A stretch of DNA of 64,000 bases from Tomocerus qinae (taxonomy: Eukaryota > Arthropoda > Collembola > Entomobryomorpha > Tomoceridae). Positions 43,701-56,371 of the stretch are shown here, piece after piece. The stretch is from NCBI GenBank assembly GCA_020055645.1, contig CM034547.1:42015909-42079908 (forward strand), read 5' to 3'. A model generated the notes under the pieces. It was given only the letters and a program-made list of their open reading frames with translations. It searched no databases and had not been told where the DNA came from. Numbering within the stretch: position 1 is the first letter of the stretch; every line of letters starts with the position of its first letter. Made by a program: the position numbers and the translations under genes.

Positions 43701-44575
43701 TTCTAATGAACGCATCATTAAAATCAGTCGTAACAACAATAACATCTTGGATGTTCAAGAAAATTGAAAGTAAACTATAATTACAAATACGATAATAAGT
43801 AGTCGAAATAAAGACCTTGGCCAGTCAATAATTTCAAGAAAGCTTCATTTGGAAATAATAGCAAAAATATAAAAATCCGAATAATAAATCTACAATTCTA
43901 CTTTTTTTCATAGCTGTTAACCCTAAATTGGATTTCAGGGTAGAGGATGACGTGTGTAAGAATTATAAGCACCCCTCTGGCTGCGGTAGTGGTTGAAATT
44001 GTGTCAAATTGTAATTGTAAGATAGTACTATAAGTTTTTAATCCCTATAAAGTTTTGTCACGTTGATCAGCAGAATAATTCCGGACCAGATAATTACTTA
44101 GCAGCCCCACGTACAATTTTGGTACATCAAGAGGTAGGTCATAGGATAGGAATTACACTTATCTGCGTCTCTCACTCTCTGCATTGTCTCTGTGCATAAT
44201 GAAAATCGCCATACGTGACGATAAGGCATGACTAAAGGTATAAAGTACGTATGATATTTTATTTGTAGAGCTAACTCCTGTTTGCCTTGCCCTATGTCCT
44301 GTTACTTGGGCTGAGGCTGAGTTACTTATTGTCTTGAATGTCTACTATTATGAATGAAATGTGTGGGTCTAGCTTTGTGTAGCAGCCTAGCACAATAATG
44401 TGTTCACACAGACACTTAATATGCTTTACTCCTTCATCCTTTTCGCTCGGTGTCCGCACTATGTTTACCATTCATAGCCTAGGGCAAAGATTGCACATAC
44501 ATCGTAGACTGACCTCAATTTCTCCGAAAGTCTTTCAGTCAGCTGGCTGAGTTGCAATGAGAGAGATTCGTTGAA
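40701..44575. other. Gene-poor region, second part
   Basis: About 3.9 kb of AT-rich DNA upstream of the lipase gene with no supported exon or RNA gene. Open frames such as 42796-43068 (-) are Lys/Asn/Phe-rich and look random. Confidence 0.45.
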
Positions 44576-47327
44576 ATGATTCTGTGGATTCTGCTCATCT
44601 GCCCGGGCATTTCCTATACCTCAGGCTTCTTGTTCTTTTTTAAAGAGAGCCCCGCAAGAAGTTCTAGGGGTGTCCGGCTTGACGGTAACTCTCTCCCACA
44701 CTAAATTCGAAAGTTTCTATCTCAAGTAGGTATAATTGGTGCATTTCAATCTTACAGAGTTGGACTTGACGACATCCGAAATAATCGCTCCTCTTCAGGA
44801 AACGGAAACCAAACTGACCAAGAAATGCTTCGGAGACTTAGGATGTGTTGAGACGACGGAAGAATGGTTCAACATACTTCATCGACCGTTGAACCTACTG
44901 CCTTTCGATAGGGAAGTCGTCAACACTCGCTTTTACTTGTATACTAATGGCAGTGAAGTAAGTCACGTTCTTAATAACCAAAATAAATCATACCTTTTAC
45001 CTTAGTCATCTACCTAATTACATTTACTGACTCTTAGAAGGTAGGAGAATACTTGAATAGTAAATTGAACTCTAATATAGTCATTGGTTATATTTATAAT
45101 ATGGCAAATATTCGTGGATTATTCTTCATGATTTTTTTAAACTTGTCTATTGAGAAAAGATAATTAGCGTGGAATTCATGGGGTTGAAAAATAATTTTGT
45201 TGATTCCCGAACAGCCTATTCAAGTGACAGCAAGTAATATGACCAAAGTGGAAGACAAAGACATGAAGTTTATTGTGCACGGTTTCATTGACACCGGCTT
45301 TAGTTCTTGGGTCGTGGAAATGGCCAAAGCCCTATCGAACGAGTTCAATGTAGTAGCTGTGGATTGGGGTGCTGGATCTTTACCGCTTTATACACAAGCC
45401 ACTGCTAATACTCGTCTCGTTGGTCTGGAACTTGCATATTTTATCAACTCTATGAAGGTAAATACTTTTAAGCCATATATTACAGAGAATTATTCATTTT
45501 TGAATATATGTTATTATTAGGTTGTCCAATTTCAAGGCAGGTATAACAAACCAAACCTATATTATAGAATTTATTACCTTATATGCGTTTATATGATACT
45601 TAATAGCACATTCATTGTAGTAATACAGTTAGCTGTACAATTTGTAACAGTGTATTCATACCTATAGCACCTGTTTCTAATTGAATTCCTAATTGTGAAT
45701 GTGATTTGGTTGTATTGACCAATTTGTTGCAACTTGCGTAGACATAGCCATGAATACTTTAATGGAATCTTTTACGCATTAGTAGCATTAGTCACTGCTA
45801 CTTGGCACATGTATGAATTTGATAAGCATGTAATAACAAAATGGACTAATCTAAATAGGACCTCGACCCAATGAGAATACACATAATTGGACATAGCCTT
45901 GGAGCTCACATAGGCAAGTTTATATTAAATATTCTATCGTGTAAAGGAAGATTAAAGTATAACGATTGAAACTTTATGTATTCCTACTATATAGCTGGCT
46001 ATGCAGGAGAAAAAGTGTCCAACCTAGGAAGGATCACTGGTCTTGACCCAGCTGAGCCTTATTTTCAACACATGCCTTTGTTTGTTAGACTGGATCCATC
46101 CGATGCCAAATTCGTCGATGTTATTCATACTGATGGCCGCACTATTCTTCTTTTGGGTAACTTGAAATGTCAACGCTTAGAATATAGAGCATTTGCAAAT
46201 ATTAAAGCAACTTCTTTTGTTCTGCAGGTTATGGCATGTCTCAACCGTGTGGCCACGTAGACTTCTACCCGGTAAAAACATTATCATAAAAATATACTTG
46301 CTTTCTTCTATATGATTTGTATAATAGAATATTCCTTGCAGAATGATGGTAAAGAACAACCGGGTTGCCAATTAACACATGTGCCAAAATTACTTCAACA
46401 ACAAAATGGACTTGCAGTTCTGGAAGCTGCTCAGCGCGAAGTTATTGCCTGCAATCACAACAGGGCAATTTACTATTTCCTCGATTCGATTAAATCTAGA
46501 AATTGTCATTACATTGGACACGCTTGTCCGTCTTACGCTAATTATATCAAAGTGAGAAACCATCTTAAGCTTTTCATTTAGTTCAAGCAGTACTCTTGGC
46601 TAAACATATTTTATACTTAATAGGGAAAGTGCTACAGTTGTGGAGAAGACGGTTCTCTATGTGCTGCTATGGGTCTGGATGCAGACAAGTATAATAAAAT
46701 TGGCAATAATTCCCTAGTCAGATTTTTTATTTCTACATCGGAGTCGTCTCCCTTTTGTCGTAAGCTGAATTAAACATTTTTAAAAATTATTATTAAATTC
46801 TGTCGAATACTAACTTTGATTGATTTTAGTGTACCATTATCGGGTGACACTCCAATTGGCCTTTCCTCTCATTGCTGCAGAATGGGTTAATGGAAAGGTC
46901 AAGTTAAATATTAAAGGAAGCAACAACATTACATTAGCTCATGATTTATCTCCAGAGGGAAACTTGAGATTTGATCATGGAAAGAATTTTTCGTTTTTTA
47001 TTGAATCTCGCGAGAATTTGGGAGACATTTCTGAGGTAATTTTGGTTTAATAAATGGAGAAAAATAGTACAGTAAATTTTGATGCATAATTTGACTAAAT
47101 TTTTAATGTAGGTTCAATTGACCTGGCGTTACGACTACAGTTACTACGAACTGATGTCTACATGCTGGGTATTTCTGTGCAATAGAAAACTTTTTGTTAA
47201 GAAAATAATCGTGGACGATATGGACTCTATGAAGAGAAGGTCACAGTTCAAATTCTGCGGAGAGGAAGGAACGACGTATACGGGCGTGGCTAGTGGCTCC
47301 ACCTCCTCCTTCCAACTCTGTGGTTAA
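44576..47327 (+). CDS. Secreted pancreatic-type triacylglycerol lipase
   Basis: Ten exons encode about 526 residues: 44576-44684, 44758-44957, 45215-45457, 45859-45913, 45995-46156, 46228-46271, 46342-46551, 46624-46759, 46830-47035, 47112-47327 (1581 nt). The protein starts with a signal peptide ([14 protein letters not shown]). The family N-terminus CFGDLGC ... RPLNLLPFD follows. The catalytic Ser is in GHSLGAH, the Asp in [10 protein letters not shown] and the His in CGHVDFYP. The C-terminal part (from [10 protein letters not shown]) has the character of a PLAT/LH2 beta-sandwich, as in vertebrate pancreatic lipase. All triad residues are present. A digestive extracellular lipase is the likely role. 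The intron after GHSLGAHI starts with GCAAGT, a GC-AG intron. AATAAA follows the stop within a few bases (47330). Confidence 0.92.
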
Positions 47328-49467
47328 GCAATAAAAGGGGTTTATTTTTATTGACTGTAAATTGTTTATTATGTATTCTTTATTTCCTAGTGCATTATAG
47401 TATTACAAATTGGCACTCACATCACTCACTATGTTAGAAGATTATGCTTTGTAATCTCGTCTCGTAATATAGTAGGACGTAACCAAATCACGCAGTCAAA
47501 ACAATATGCATAGAAATCATTACTTAATTACAGGTGTCCACTTTACATCACAATGCACTCTTACTATAGCTAGAAGTGTCACAGAAACTAAATTCTCATT
47601 CAAAAATGATTTAATTGCAAATGAGTTCAGTCCATACAATAACATTTTTGCACTCACACCGTTTGCAGTGCAAAGAAATGGTAAACAATAAGTACTGTGC
47701 ATTTTTCTACTATGTATTACTACAATAGTATAACAGTAAGTAGTTATATTATAAGTAGTGATTCAATTTGCATTATTATTTGACACAGAAGATTTTATCT
47801 GTGTGCAAAAACTCATGTGAGTGAACACACTAAAGCTTAGTTAGTTCAGAAAGAATAGATCTCATCACAGTTTTATAACAAAAATGTGTAGATAGGCCTT
47901 GAGGGGATTTGAGAAACTTGTTCACAGTCTGTTTAAGCTACTAAGCATGTTAGTGTGACATGCTCGATGCACTGTGCATGCACTTCGTTTGTAAGAATAG
48001 GAGTAAACAATGTTGAGACTCTCTTTTTTCCTATCATGCAATACTGTAATCATTTCCCAGCCATATAATATGCATTATTACACGACACCTTCGCACTTTA
48101 CATCTCATTGTTAAATTCGTGAGAATGTGTATGCTAATTAATTTCTACTGTGTAGGTAGCAATATAATATTCTTATTTATGTACACATTTCTTATTCTCG
48201 AGTGCACATACGTTGCTACATATTGACAGCTTTATTTAGGAAAAGCCTCTGCTTGTAAGTCAACCGAGTCAAAGAATATTATTGTTATACATCTGTACGC
48301 ACATAGGTACTGCTTAATAAGATAGCAATTTGTAAGGATATATTCATAACATAGCCATTAACTCATCACTGACTATACAAGAAACACTAACAAGCATCCT
48401 GTACACAATTTGAAGTATCTTTCAGATTTTATGACTTGCATACTACTCTATTTAATTCACATACAACAAAAGTTATATAGAACAACAGAAGAAATCATGA
48501 GTATTGATGTACCTGTATATTAGTTAGCGTAAAATTATGTACATCCTCTACAAAAAAGAAATTGATAATGCAAGTAGTTAGGTACTTGGAGATACAAGGC
48601 ACCTTCTCCACAGGGGCAGAAAAGAATACCAAATAAAAAGCACTCACCACAAATCGAAAGTACCTTTAAGTATTCATACACCATACACTTCATACATATC
48701 TCACATACTAGAGTACGAGTCTTATAAGCATTGTCTCTATAAAAATGCCTGTATCTATCTCAAATTTAATTTATCTTTCCTGATTGATAATTTTTTATAC
48801 TTATACCATCTTCATAAATTCAGAAATATAAAAAATCATTTCCGGGTAATTAATATCAAAATTGGGGAATTGACAGCTCACATAGAATTGGAGTTGACAG
48901 GGTATTGTTGCAATTCAGCATGATGATTTATTTATTACTTACAAATTACTTACTTGACAACTTTGACAATTTTAATGGACCCAACCTAACCTACCTTGGT
49001 ATACATGCTCAATGATTTTTAATCGCGAAAAGCAAATTAAATTGATGCACTCGAGTTTACAATTTTAAAACGCTTAGGCTATGCTAGTTAAGTGAATATA
49101 GATTGAAAATTCTGTTTTACTACAAGATATGCTGTAGTAGACAATTAATCCTTATTATTTTCACTTGCACTCAAACTAATCCTCGAACAAATAGAAATTA
49201 CATAAAGGAAATCCACACACTTGTTGCAATGATAACTTGGACTTCCCATCGTTCAACACGAGCAGTCTTTGCTCCTTTCTATTTCACCACAAATGTGTTA
49301 ATCCCACAGATAACATAATAGGTTTCCCCATTTTCCGATCTTTAATATACTCAAGTACATACTTCGTAATGTACAGATTATACCATACACAACAAATAAA
49401 CAATTCCCCTTGATAGGACATCAAAATAACAATCAAGGATTAAAAACATTCAACAAAATTAGTGACA
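47328..49467. other. Intergenic, about 2.1 kb
   Basis: AT-rich sequence with no supported exon. Overlapping short open frames at 47506-47702 on both strands appear to be chance. Confidence 0.45.
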
Positions 49468-49614
49468 ATGAACTTACTATCCGCTATTATAGCTGTTTTT
49501 ATTGTCTCAACTTTCATCGACGCTTCGTTATCTGATAAGCAGCAACAAGAACTGCAAATAAAGTTTAAGGATATCTTGAAATTCAATTTCACTCCGAAAC
49601 TTTCCCCCTATTAA
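49468..49614 (+). CDS. Small secreted peptide, 48 residues
   Basis: ATG at 49468 in good context (GACAATG) opens a 48-codon frame ending TAA at 49612-49614. Residues 1 to about 22 form a clear signal peptide (MNLLSAIIAVFIVSTFIDAS). The predicted mature part is about 26 residues, Lys/Gln/Phe-rich with net positive charge and no cysteine (for example QIKFKDILKFNF), and could form an amphipathic helix. AATAAA begins only two bases after the stop codon, at 49616. The combination of signal peptide, short charged tail and adjacent poly(A) signal suggests a real secreted peptide gene. Function is unknown; an antimicrobial or signalling peptide is only a guess. It may have an upstream non-coding exon. 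Confidence 0.55.
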   Translation: MNLLSAIIAVFIVSTFIDASLSDKQQQELQIKFKDILKFNFTPKLSPY

Positions 49615-51142
49615 TAATAAAGTACCTTAATCGGTGTTTTAATTTCATATTCTTTCTTATTTCACTCTGTATTTATCAATTTGATGGCCAATTTAATTCG
49701 GAAACATTTTGTGACGAGATACAAACTTGTCATATCTAAGTAAATATTTCTATATGACTATAAAAATCAGAAAGGATAATAGTAGTGGGTATAATAATGG
49801 ACAAATCCTTTAATTGTTGAGTTTCTAATAGTTTTTAAGGTAATTATAACCTCAAACTGTCTTTAACTTCAAATGGACCATTTTAATATAGTATTGAGCA
49901 AGAGAGTAAGAGGGAACGTTACGAAATAATATTTCAATTTCAATGTCGCCGATATTACTAATTGTTAAGTAGTACTGATTAGTAGCATAAGCATGTTAGT
50001 AATTAACTTAATCACGATATCGAGTAAGGTACAATAACTAATCAATCAAATAATTCGATTCTGAAGGGTTTCCCAAACAGTTCAATAATAATTTTATAAC
50101 AATAGAGATACATACTGCTAGTAACGTGCTATGGTTGACATGTGACGAAATTACGGTTTGCGAATAACATGTATGATGTAGTAACATGTAGTAAATGCTA
50201 AATAAGATTTGAATTTTCTCACAACTGCAGACACAAAAATAAATAACTGTATGGCTCGTGCTATTCATACTCCAAATTCTCAAGTTCAATCACACCGTGT
50301 GTACATGTAACGCAACCTCGCATTGTCACCTTGTTCAACTATTAAAATATTGAATAGGCAACTGTCTGCTCTTATATAAGGCAGTAAAATTGTATTGTTA
50401 TAATGAGTGTAGCCTGAATTGATTCCAAATATCATCAACTTAAATGCAAAAGCCAACACATTGTAAATGTACATAATAATGTAGTAGGTGTAACATGTAT
50501 CAAAGCAATCAATACAGTTATTCCTTTTGGTACACGTTTCTTTCTGTAAATACTCATAGAAAAGAGCTCAAACGTGATTTCGTATGATTCGTATGGAATG
50601 GATTTTTAAGTAAGGTGCGAGGATGCTTTATCATTGTCAATGTCATGTCAGGAAAGTTTTGTCATTGAAATTTACCAGGAACGTCATAGCTTCAATTCAT
50701 GCATTGCAAAATGTAGCCTCCGTTTTAGTGTGACAGGGAGATAATCCTGTCATGGGAAACACATGCTTGTTCAACGATTTGATGTATCGTTCAAATCCGA
50801 TTTGTTTCCAATAACAAACAAAGGTATTAAACATTGAGGTTATGTCAATCGATCATAAAACGTGTAAATATATGCAATTAGTACTGAGTTGATTATTTTT
50901 TAAACCCATTTCATCATTCCAGAACTTGTACCTACACTATGTATACATATATGTAACAATTAACATGGTCATAGCACAATCAAAACCGAATTTTGATATC
51001 TATATCATTATTATTATGAATTGACATACATTTGATTCATTTAATGCGGATTAGGTTGTACTTAGCAATGTCCAGATCCATCGAGTAGTGTCCAGATACT
51101 AATTTTATCAATATCGGCGAAGTAAAACTTGTAATCATTTAG
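49615..51142. other. Intergenic upstream of the subtilase
   Basis: AT-rich DNA with no supported exon. It ends in the TATA box of the protease gene. Confidence 0.45.
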
Positions 51143-51150
51143 TATAAAAG
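51143..51150 (+). promoter_or_regulatory. TATA box of the subtilase gene
   Basis: TATAAAAG lies 77 bases before the ATG at 51220, placing transcription start near 51172. It is a canonical core promoter for an abundantly expressed gene. Confidence 0.7.
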
Positions 51151-51219
51151 GTAAAGCATGGCGTGGACAGGAACTTCATACTTTAGACTTGCTTCCAGGT
51201 GATAGGTCTATTCTGAAAT

Positions 51220-53408
51220 ATGGCAAAATTCGCCGTTGTCCTTTTGGCCGTGGTATGCTCCTTGAGCTACCAATCTTTGGCTGCTCCATCCAATGTAGTT
51301 GAGCCATCCCTCCGTCATGTCTTGTCCACCGGGCAGAAGGCCAACGTTTTCATCACCCTGAAATCCGGCACTGCTTCCGTCCTCAGCAAGTTGAACACTC
51401 TCCGATTCGCTGACAGAGCTGCCCGCTTGAACGCCGTCGCTTCCTCCTTGAAAAGCCATGCTGCTATTTCCCAGAAGAACATTCTCAGTACTCTCGAGAA
51501 ATCCGGAGTCAAATACCGCAGTTTCTGGATCTCTAACCAAGTTTTCATCCCTGAAGCTACTTTGGAAATTGTTGAGAAAATCGCAGCTATGAGTGAAGTC
51601 GCTGAAATCACTGAAGAAGTTGTCATTCCAGTTGCAAAGCCTGAAATTTCCGCTATTTTCGAAGCTCGTCGTGTCGAACCCCGTGAAAACCAATGGGGAG
51701 TTTTGAAAATTGAAGCTGACCGCGTCTGGCGCATGCCCGGAGGAACCAACGGAACTGGTATTATTATCGGCAATGTTGATACTGGTGTTCGTGTCACTCA
51801 TCAAGACCTCCATGGTAACTACCGCGGAGAGTACGGATGGTACGATCCATCTCGCAAAACAGCTGAACCCAATGATCAAAATGGACACGGAACCCACACT
51901 ATGGTAAACTAAATGCTCATCTAAATGAATAAAACATTATCAATTCGAGACAATAAATTTAGCTTTAATAAATCTAGGGAACTATGGTTGGACAAAATGG
52001 AATCGGTGTTGCTCCAGGAGCCACATGGATGGCTTGCAAGGGATGTGCTACTTCCAGTTGCTCCCAAGCCGATTTGACTGGATGGTAAGTGATTTTCATG
52101 CATTTAAGTTTACAAAAATTATGATTATAATACAGCTGAAAATGGAGGGTGCTAATTTATATTTTTAAATCTTAGCGGTGAATTCTTCGCTTGCCCCCAC
52201 GACACCGACGGAAATAATGAGGACTGCTCCAAAGCTCCCCATGTCGTTTCCAACAGTTGGGGAGGTGGTGGTGGACAAACCTTCTACGATCCCGTCGTTG
52301 CTGCATGGCGTGCGGCTGACGTCCTCCCATTCTTCTCCCAAGGAAACAATGGACCGTCTTGTAGCTCTTTGGGATACCCTGGAGAACACGCTGATGTTAT
52401 TGGAGTAGGATCAACTGTCAGCGATGACTCTCTCTCCAGCTTCTCCAGCGTTGGACCTAAATCCAATGGACTTATCAAACCCGACATCGCCGCTCCTGGA
52501 AGCAATGTCTACTCTTCTTACCACACCAGTGACACCGCTTATTCCACCCTTTCTGGAACCAGTATGGCCTGCCCCCACGCTGCTGCTGCTGGAGCTCTCA
52601 TCCTTGCCGTTAACCCAACCTTCAAATATGACGATATTAAGGCTGCCCTCGCCCTCGGAGCTGATACCGATGTCATCAAAACAGGAAAGAACTGTGGAAG
52701 CATCAGCGAAAACTTTTTCCCCAACAACGCATTCGTAAGTATCTTCTAAGTCCTTTATTTATACTTTTTAACATTCATTTTAATTCCTTGTTCCTATAAA
52801 CTCTACTCAGGTCCGTTTTTAACGTTTCTCAATTAACTCTCAAATTATTTCAATTTTCGTATTTTATAGGCATTTTCCAATAAGTTTTTAAATTTTTAAC
52901 ATATTTGAAGTAAATAAGGTTCGATTCTAAAATGAAAAATTAAGTAGAGGGTGTGATGGTCTTTTTGAGAGAACTGTAGCAGAATTCTCTTTGCATGTCG
53001 CAATTTTTCTCCCAATGTAGTTAAACTTTCTTAAAAATGGGACTTTACTTGATCAGACTCGCCTAGGATTAATTATCGTGAGTTAGTCGAACGGCAGTTG
53101 AGAACACCTGATCTAAAACATTTTGGCTCTTAGATTTGGCCGACAATATAGAACCCGATTTTTAAAGAAAGTTTGATAGAAATCGGGGAAAAATTACGTT
53201 CTGTAGGATTCTGCATAGGAACTTTTAACCTTTGCCTCGTTAACGAGAGAACGGAGAAGGCGACCTTAATGAGATTTACCTTACCCTTTACATTTACATT
53301 GTTTGTTATCTCATCCTTTCATAAACTATCAATATAATAATTTGTAATGCTTGATTCCAGGGTCATGGACGTATCAACGTTTACAAGAGCATCTTGGGAC
53401 GTAAATAA
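51220..53408 (+). CDS. Secreted subtilisin-like serine protease (S8, bacillopeptidase F-like)
   Basis: Four exons, 51220-51903, 51978-52084, 52176-52734 and 53361-53408, give 1398 nt, 465 residues. The protein starts with a signal peptide (MAKFAVVLLAVVCSLSYQSLA). A prodomain of about 130 residues follows, with inhibitor-I9-like character. The catalytic Asp is in GNVDTGV, His in NGHGTHTM, oxyanion Asn in SQGNNGP and Ser in SGTSMACPH, so all catalytic residues are present. The sequence style is bacillopeptidase F-like, seen in many arthropods. Exons are much richer in C-ending codons than those of the neighbouring genes, with frequent CTC, ATC, GCC and GGA. This suggests selection for high expression, as for a gut enzyme. 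It also explains the long open frames on the other strand. An AATAAA lies near 53467. Confidence 0.94.
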
Positions 53409-54155
53409 TCTAATTTTATGTATGAATTTATAAATGTTCCTCTCGTGTCAATTGTGATTGTGATAAAATAAATGTATTTCCTATCTATGTACACAAGTAC
53501 CTCTTGCCAAATTGAATCAAATGTTGCAGCATATACACACTCGAAAAAACTATAGAATGAACATTTGATTGAATATAGTCGTGTATTATCTAATGAGCAC
53601 CCCTCTTGAATATCTTAATGCAAAATCACACACAAACTTAAAACTAAATGATTACGATTATTATGTTAACATTTCCCTATACATACATTGCTTGCACATT
53701 TTGTGTGTCAACATAGCACAGAAGCATATAAATTACAGTAATGTGAGTGACGTGTGATGTACTGTGAAGTACAATGTGCAAGAGTTCAAGTACACGCATA
53801 AAGTATCTATTACATCTTATAATATTTTGCACTATCAACATTTTCACTAGAACACGATCCAATAAGAAAAAAGCTAGATGAATTTACAGCAAATCTAAAT
53901 CTAGTATACCTTTTATAGCAATAAATCTCAGAATACGTAATTGCAAAATACATACCTACTATTATATAGTTACAATAAATGTTTACATATTTGCACAAAC
54001 ACAAGGACGGAGCTTAGGTCGTAAATAATTATCGTTTATTATGCAGAAGTACAGATAATTTAGTTATTGCTACAATACTTGCATAAGTCGAAAATGGCTA
54101 TTATATATTACACATAGGTTATTAATTATTCTAAAATTACTTAACGATAAGTTTT
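53409..54155. other. Intergenic, convergent
   Basis: AT-rich spacer between the subtilase and the minus-strand chitin-binding genes. No further feature was seen beyond the poly(A) signal near 53467. Confidence 0.45.
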
Positions 54156-54947
54156 TCATTGATATGAATTCCACAAATTGAGTAATTGCCACCATTTGTT
54201 TTTGTTGTCTTCTTCAAGATACCAATCCTCATCTGCAGAAAAACCGTAAGAAACTTAAGTTAAAATATAAAAGTAACAAAAAAAAGTTCAATTGTCTGCT
54301 CTCCTGAGTTTTTGAAAATATTTAAAAATCAAATAATTAAATTAGATTAACTTACAGTAATCTTGTTCGACGGTAGGAGAGCATTGAGATTGGATGTAGG
54401 GCACACAAGTGTTGTAGTATGAGCTAAATCCCCAGTTTCCGGGACAAACGTTATGATGCCACTGGTTATCAAGACCGCACATCAAGTAGTGTTGGCAGTC
54501 ACTTTCCTCGTCAACCATTACATCGTATTCGTCACAAAAATCGATAAACTTCAGAAATTGTTCCATCCCTACAGAATGAACTTAAACAGTGATATCATGC
54601 AAATAAAAAACATTATTATCTTTTAAAACATTAGACGAATTTTTCCAATAAAACTTGTATTTCAGAAATGAATGTTGAAAAATTTCTTAGGAATAGGAAC
54701 ACATTAATTAATTATTTTTTATTTTATCTGTTACCTATTTTACTAACTATGCTAGAGATTGCTTTCTAAAATTGTTAAGTTAAAAAAGAATAATAAGAAA
54801 GTAATGAAAAAGTTTAGAATTACATTTTGGAGACCAATTTTTAACATCAAATATCGGTTTTCCGTCTGAGGTGTGTATAAAAATATTAGTTACTAGAAAT
54901 ATGGTGAAATATCTACTAAATAGAAATACATTTTGTTTGAAAACCAT
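54156..54947 (-). CDS. Small secreted chitin-binding (peritrophin-A/CBM14) protein
   Basis: Three exons on the minus strand, 54947-54824, 54568-54356 and 54232-54156, sum to 414 nt (137 residues) with consistent phase-1 junctions. Exon 1 starts MVFKQNVF with a hydrophobic run to about residue 23, a likely signal peptide. Exon 2 holds one six-cysteine domain: FCDEYD..., DCQHYLMCG, NVCPGNWGFSS, NTCVPY, SQC. The spacing C-x12-C-x5-C-x10-C-x12-C-x7-C is typical of peritrophin-A chitin-binding domains. A short acidic, Trp-rich tail follows (EDWYLEEDNKNKWW). The product probably binds chitin in cuticle or the gut peritrophic matrix. Exon 1 assignment rests on signal peptide, donor and phase, so it is less certain than exon 2. 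Confidence 0.75.
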
Positions 54948-55787
54948 TATCCAATACAATTTTTGCTTTAAAAACGATTGTTAAGGCACTACGAAATAAT
55001 TTCTACTGATGGGTGTAGTGCTCTAATTTCACTGTATTTTAAGAAATGAGACTAGCTGGAGAACAGATTGAACGTTTCTCCCTTTCTTACAGTAACCTTT
55101 TTATGTTAAATACAATCTTGATTTCTGTGGGATTTCCTTGACCTACATTTGTACAATCTCACAACGGGACTTGTCCTTAGCAAGAAGTAATATAATTCCA
55201 CAACGGTTTATCCTTTATCAAGGGTTACCTTGCTCTTGCACCTCACTATCTATCGAATCCCTTTATGTCATTTTTACGACCTACCCTCTTCCCAACTTTC
55301 TGTGTATTTAGTACAGTACAGGTAAACTAATTTACTTATACTATTGTAAATGCATTTACTAATCAATGCTAAACAAACTCGGATAGAAGTATATTAATTT
55401 GGAATGGGAAATATTAATTTGGAATTGGAAATATTAATTTGGAATGGGAAATATTAATTTAGAATGGGAAATATTAATTTGGAATGGAAAATATTACTTT
55501 GGAATGGGAAGTATTATTTTGAAATGGGAAATATTAATTTGAAATGGGAAATATTAATTTGAATGTCATTATACATGCGGAAGATGTTATTCAGAAAATT
55601 CAAATTGTCAATTAAGTTCATAATTTATATTTTTATTGCTCCAAAGTATCCAACAGTATTCACACAATATACATAAAGAAGATTAGTAACAGTCATGTCT
55701 TAGCCTTCGTACAATTTTCAAAAATAGGTACAAACATTTATTTCGTGTACCTGCACATAATTTATGTTTATCGAAACACTAATTCTG
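54948..55787. other. Spacer with 20-bp tandem repeat
   Basis: Holds the upstream flank of the first chitin-binding gene and the minisatellite at 55392-55565. No exon was recognised. Confidence 0.45.
55392..55565. repeat. 20-bp minisatellite, about 8.7 copies
   Basis: Units TATTAATTTGGAATGGGAAA start at 55392, 55412 and so on to 55552, all 20 bases apart with one to three substitutions each. It lies between the two chitin-binding genes. Confidence 0.92.
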
Positions 55788-56278
55788 TCATACACAGTCA
55801 GACATGCCTAATGGAACACAAGAATTTGCGTATCTGCTGAATCCGTATCCTTGATCGCAGTAAGAATGTATCCAAAAGTTTTCCCTACTACAAAAGTAGA
55901 AACTCATACAATCATCATAAGGGTCGTAATAGGTATCCCCAGGTTGATAACAAAAACGTTCATTATTATTGTCATAATAATTATCCAAATACGGATATCG
56001 TGGAGGTTGATTGTAATTATTGTAACTGAAATCGGGGTTAACAATCGGACTTCTCAAAAGACTTTCATTCGGGAATGAAAAACCTGCATAGTTCAAATAA
56101 GATAATATGAGGTATTAATTAGCTAAAAGTTTTAAAAAAAGAGCCAAAATGTAGTGCATTAAAAATTTGATTAAATTGTTTAATTTGAATTACCTTGTCT
56201 TCCACGAGGTGAGGAATACATTCTTGCTGCATCGGAAATTAGTAGTGATGCTGTTATGAAAATCAACACCTTAATCAT
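55788..56278 (-). CDS. Small secreted chitin-binding (peritrophin-A/CBM14) protein
   Basis: Two exons, 56278-56194 and 56083-55788, give 381 nt, 126 residues. Exon 1 encodes a signal peptide (MIKVLIFITASLLISDAA). The mature N-terminal half is Asn/Tyr/Pro-rich (NPDFSYNNYNQPPRY), followed by one six-cysteine chitin-binding domain: FCYQPGD, DDCMSFYFCS, SYCDQGYGFSR, NSCVPL, SDCV. The domain resembles that of the gene at 54156, especially the GFS-Y--(N)-CVP segment, so the two are probably related by duplication. The likely role is chitin binding in cuticle or peritrophic matrix. A TATA box lies about 90 bases upstream. Confidence 0.85.
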
Positions 56279-56362
56279 TGTGCTGCTGTACTAGATAGTG
56301 TTTCCAGACTTGCAGAGAAGGCACCTACCGAAAAACTGTTTGACAATCACCCTTTGAGATGA

Positions 56363-56371
56363 CTTATATAG
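56363..56371 (-). promoter_or_regulatory. TATA box of the chitin-binding gene at 55788
   Basis: CTATATAAG on the minus strand, about 85-93 bases before the ATG at 56278, the expected spacing for a short 5' leader. Confidence 0.65.

Noticed and set aside
51315..51797. Second antisense frame of 160 codons in the subtilase exon
   Set aside because: Same cause as above; no independent support.
51208..51897. Open frame of 229 codons on the minus strand, overlapping the subtilase
   Set aside because: It is the antisense shadow of a strongly codon-biased exon with confirmed catalytic motifs; Ser/Asn-rich and without a known domain.
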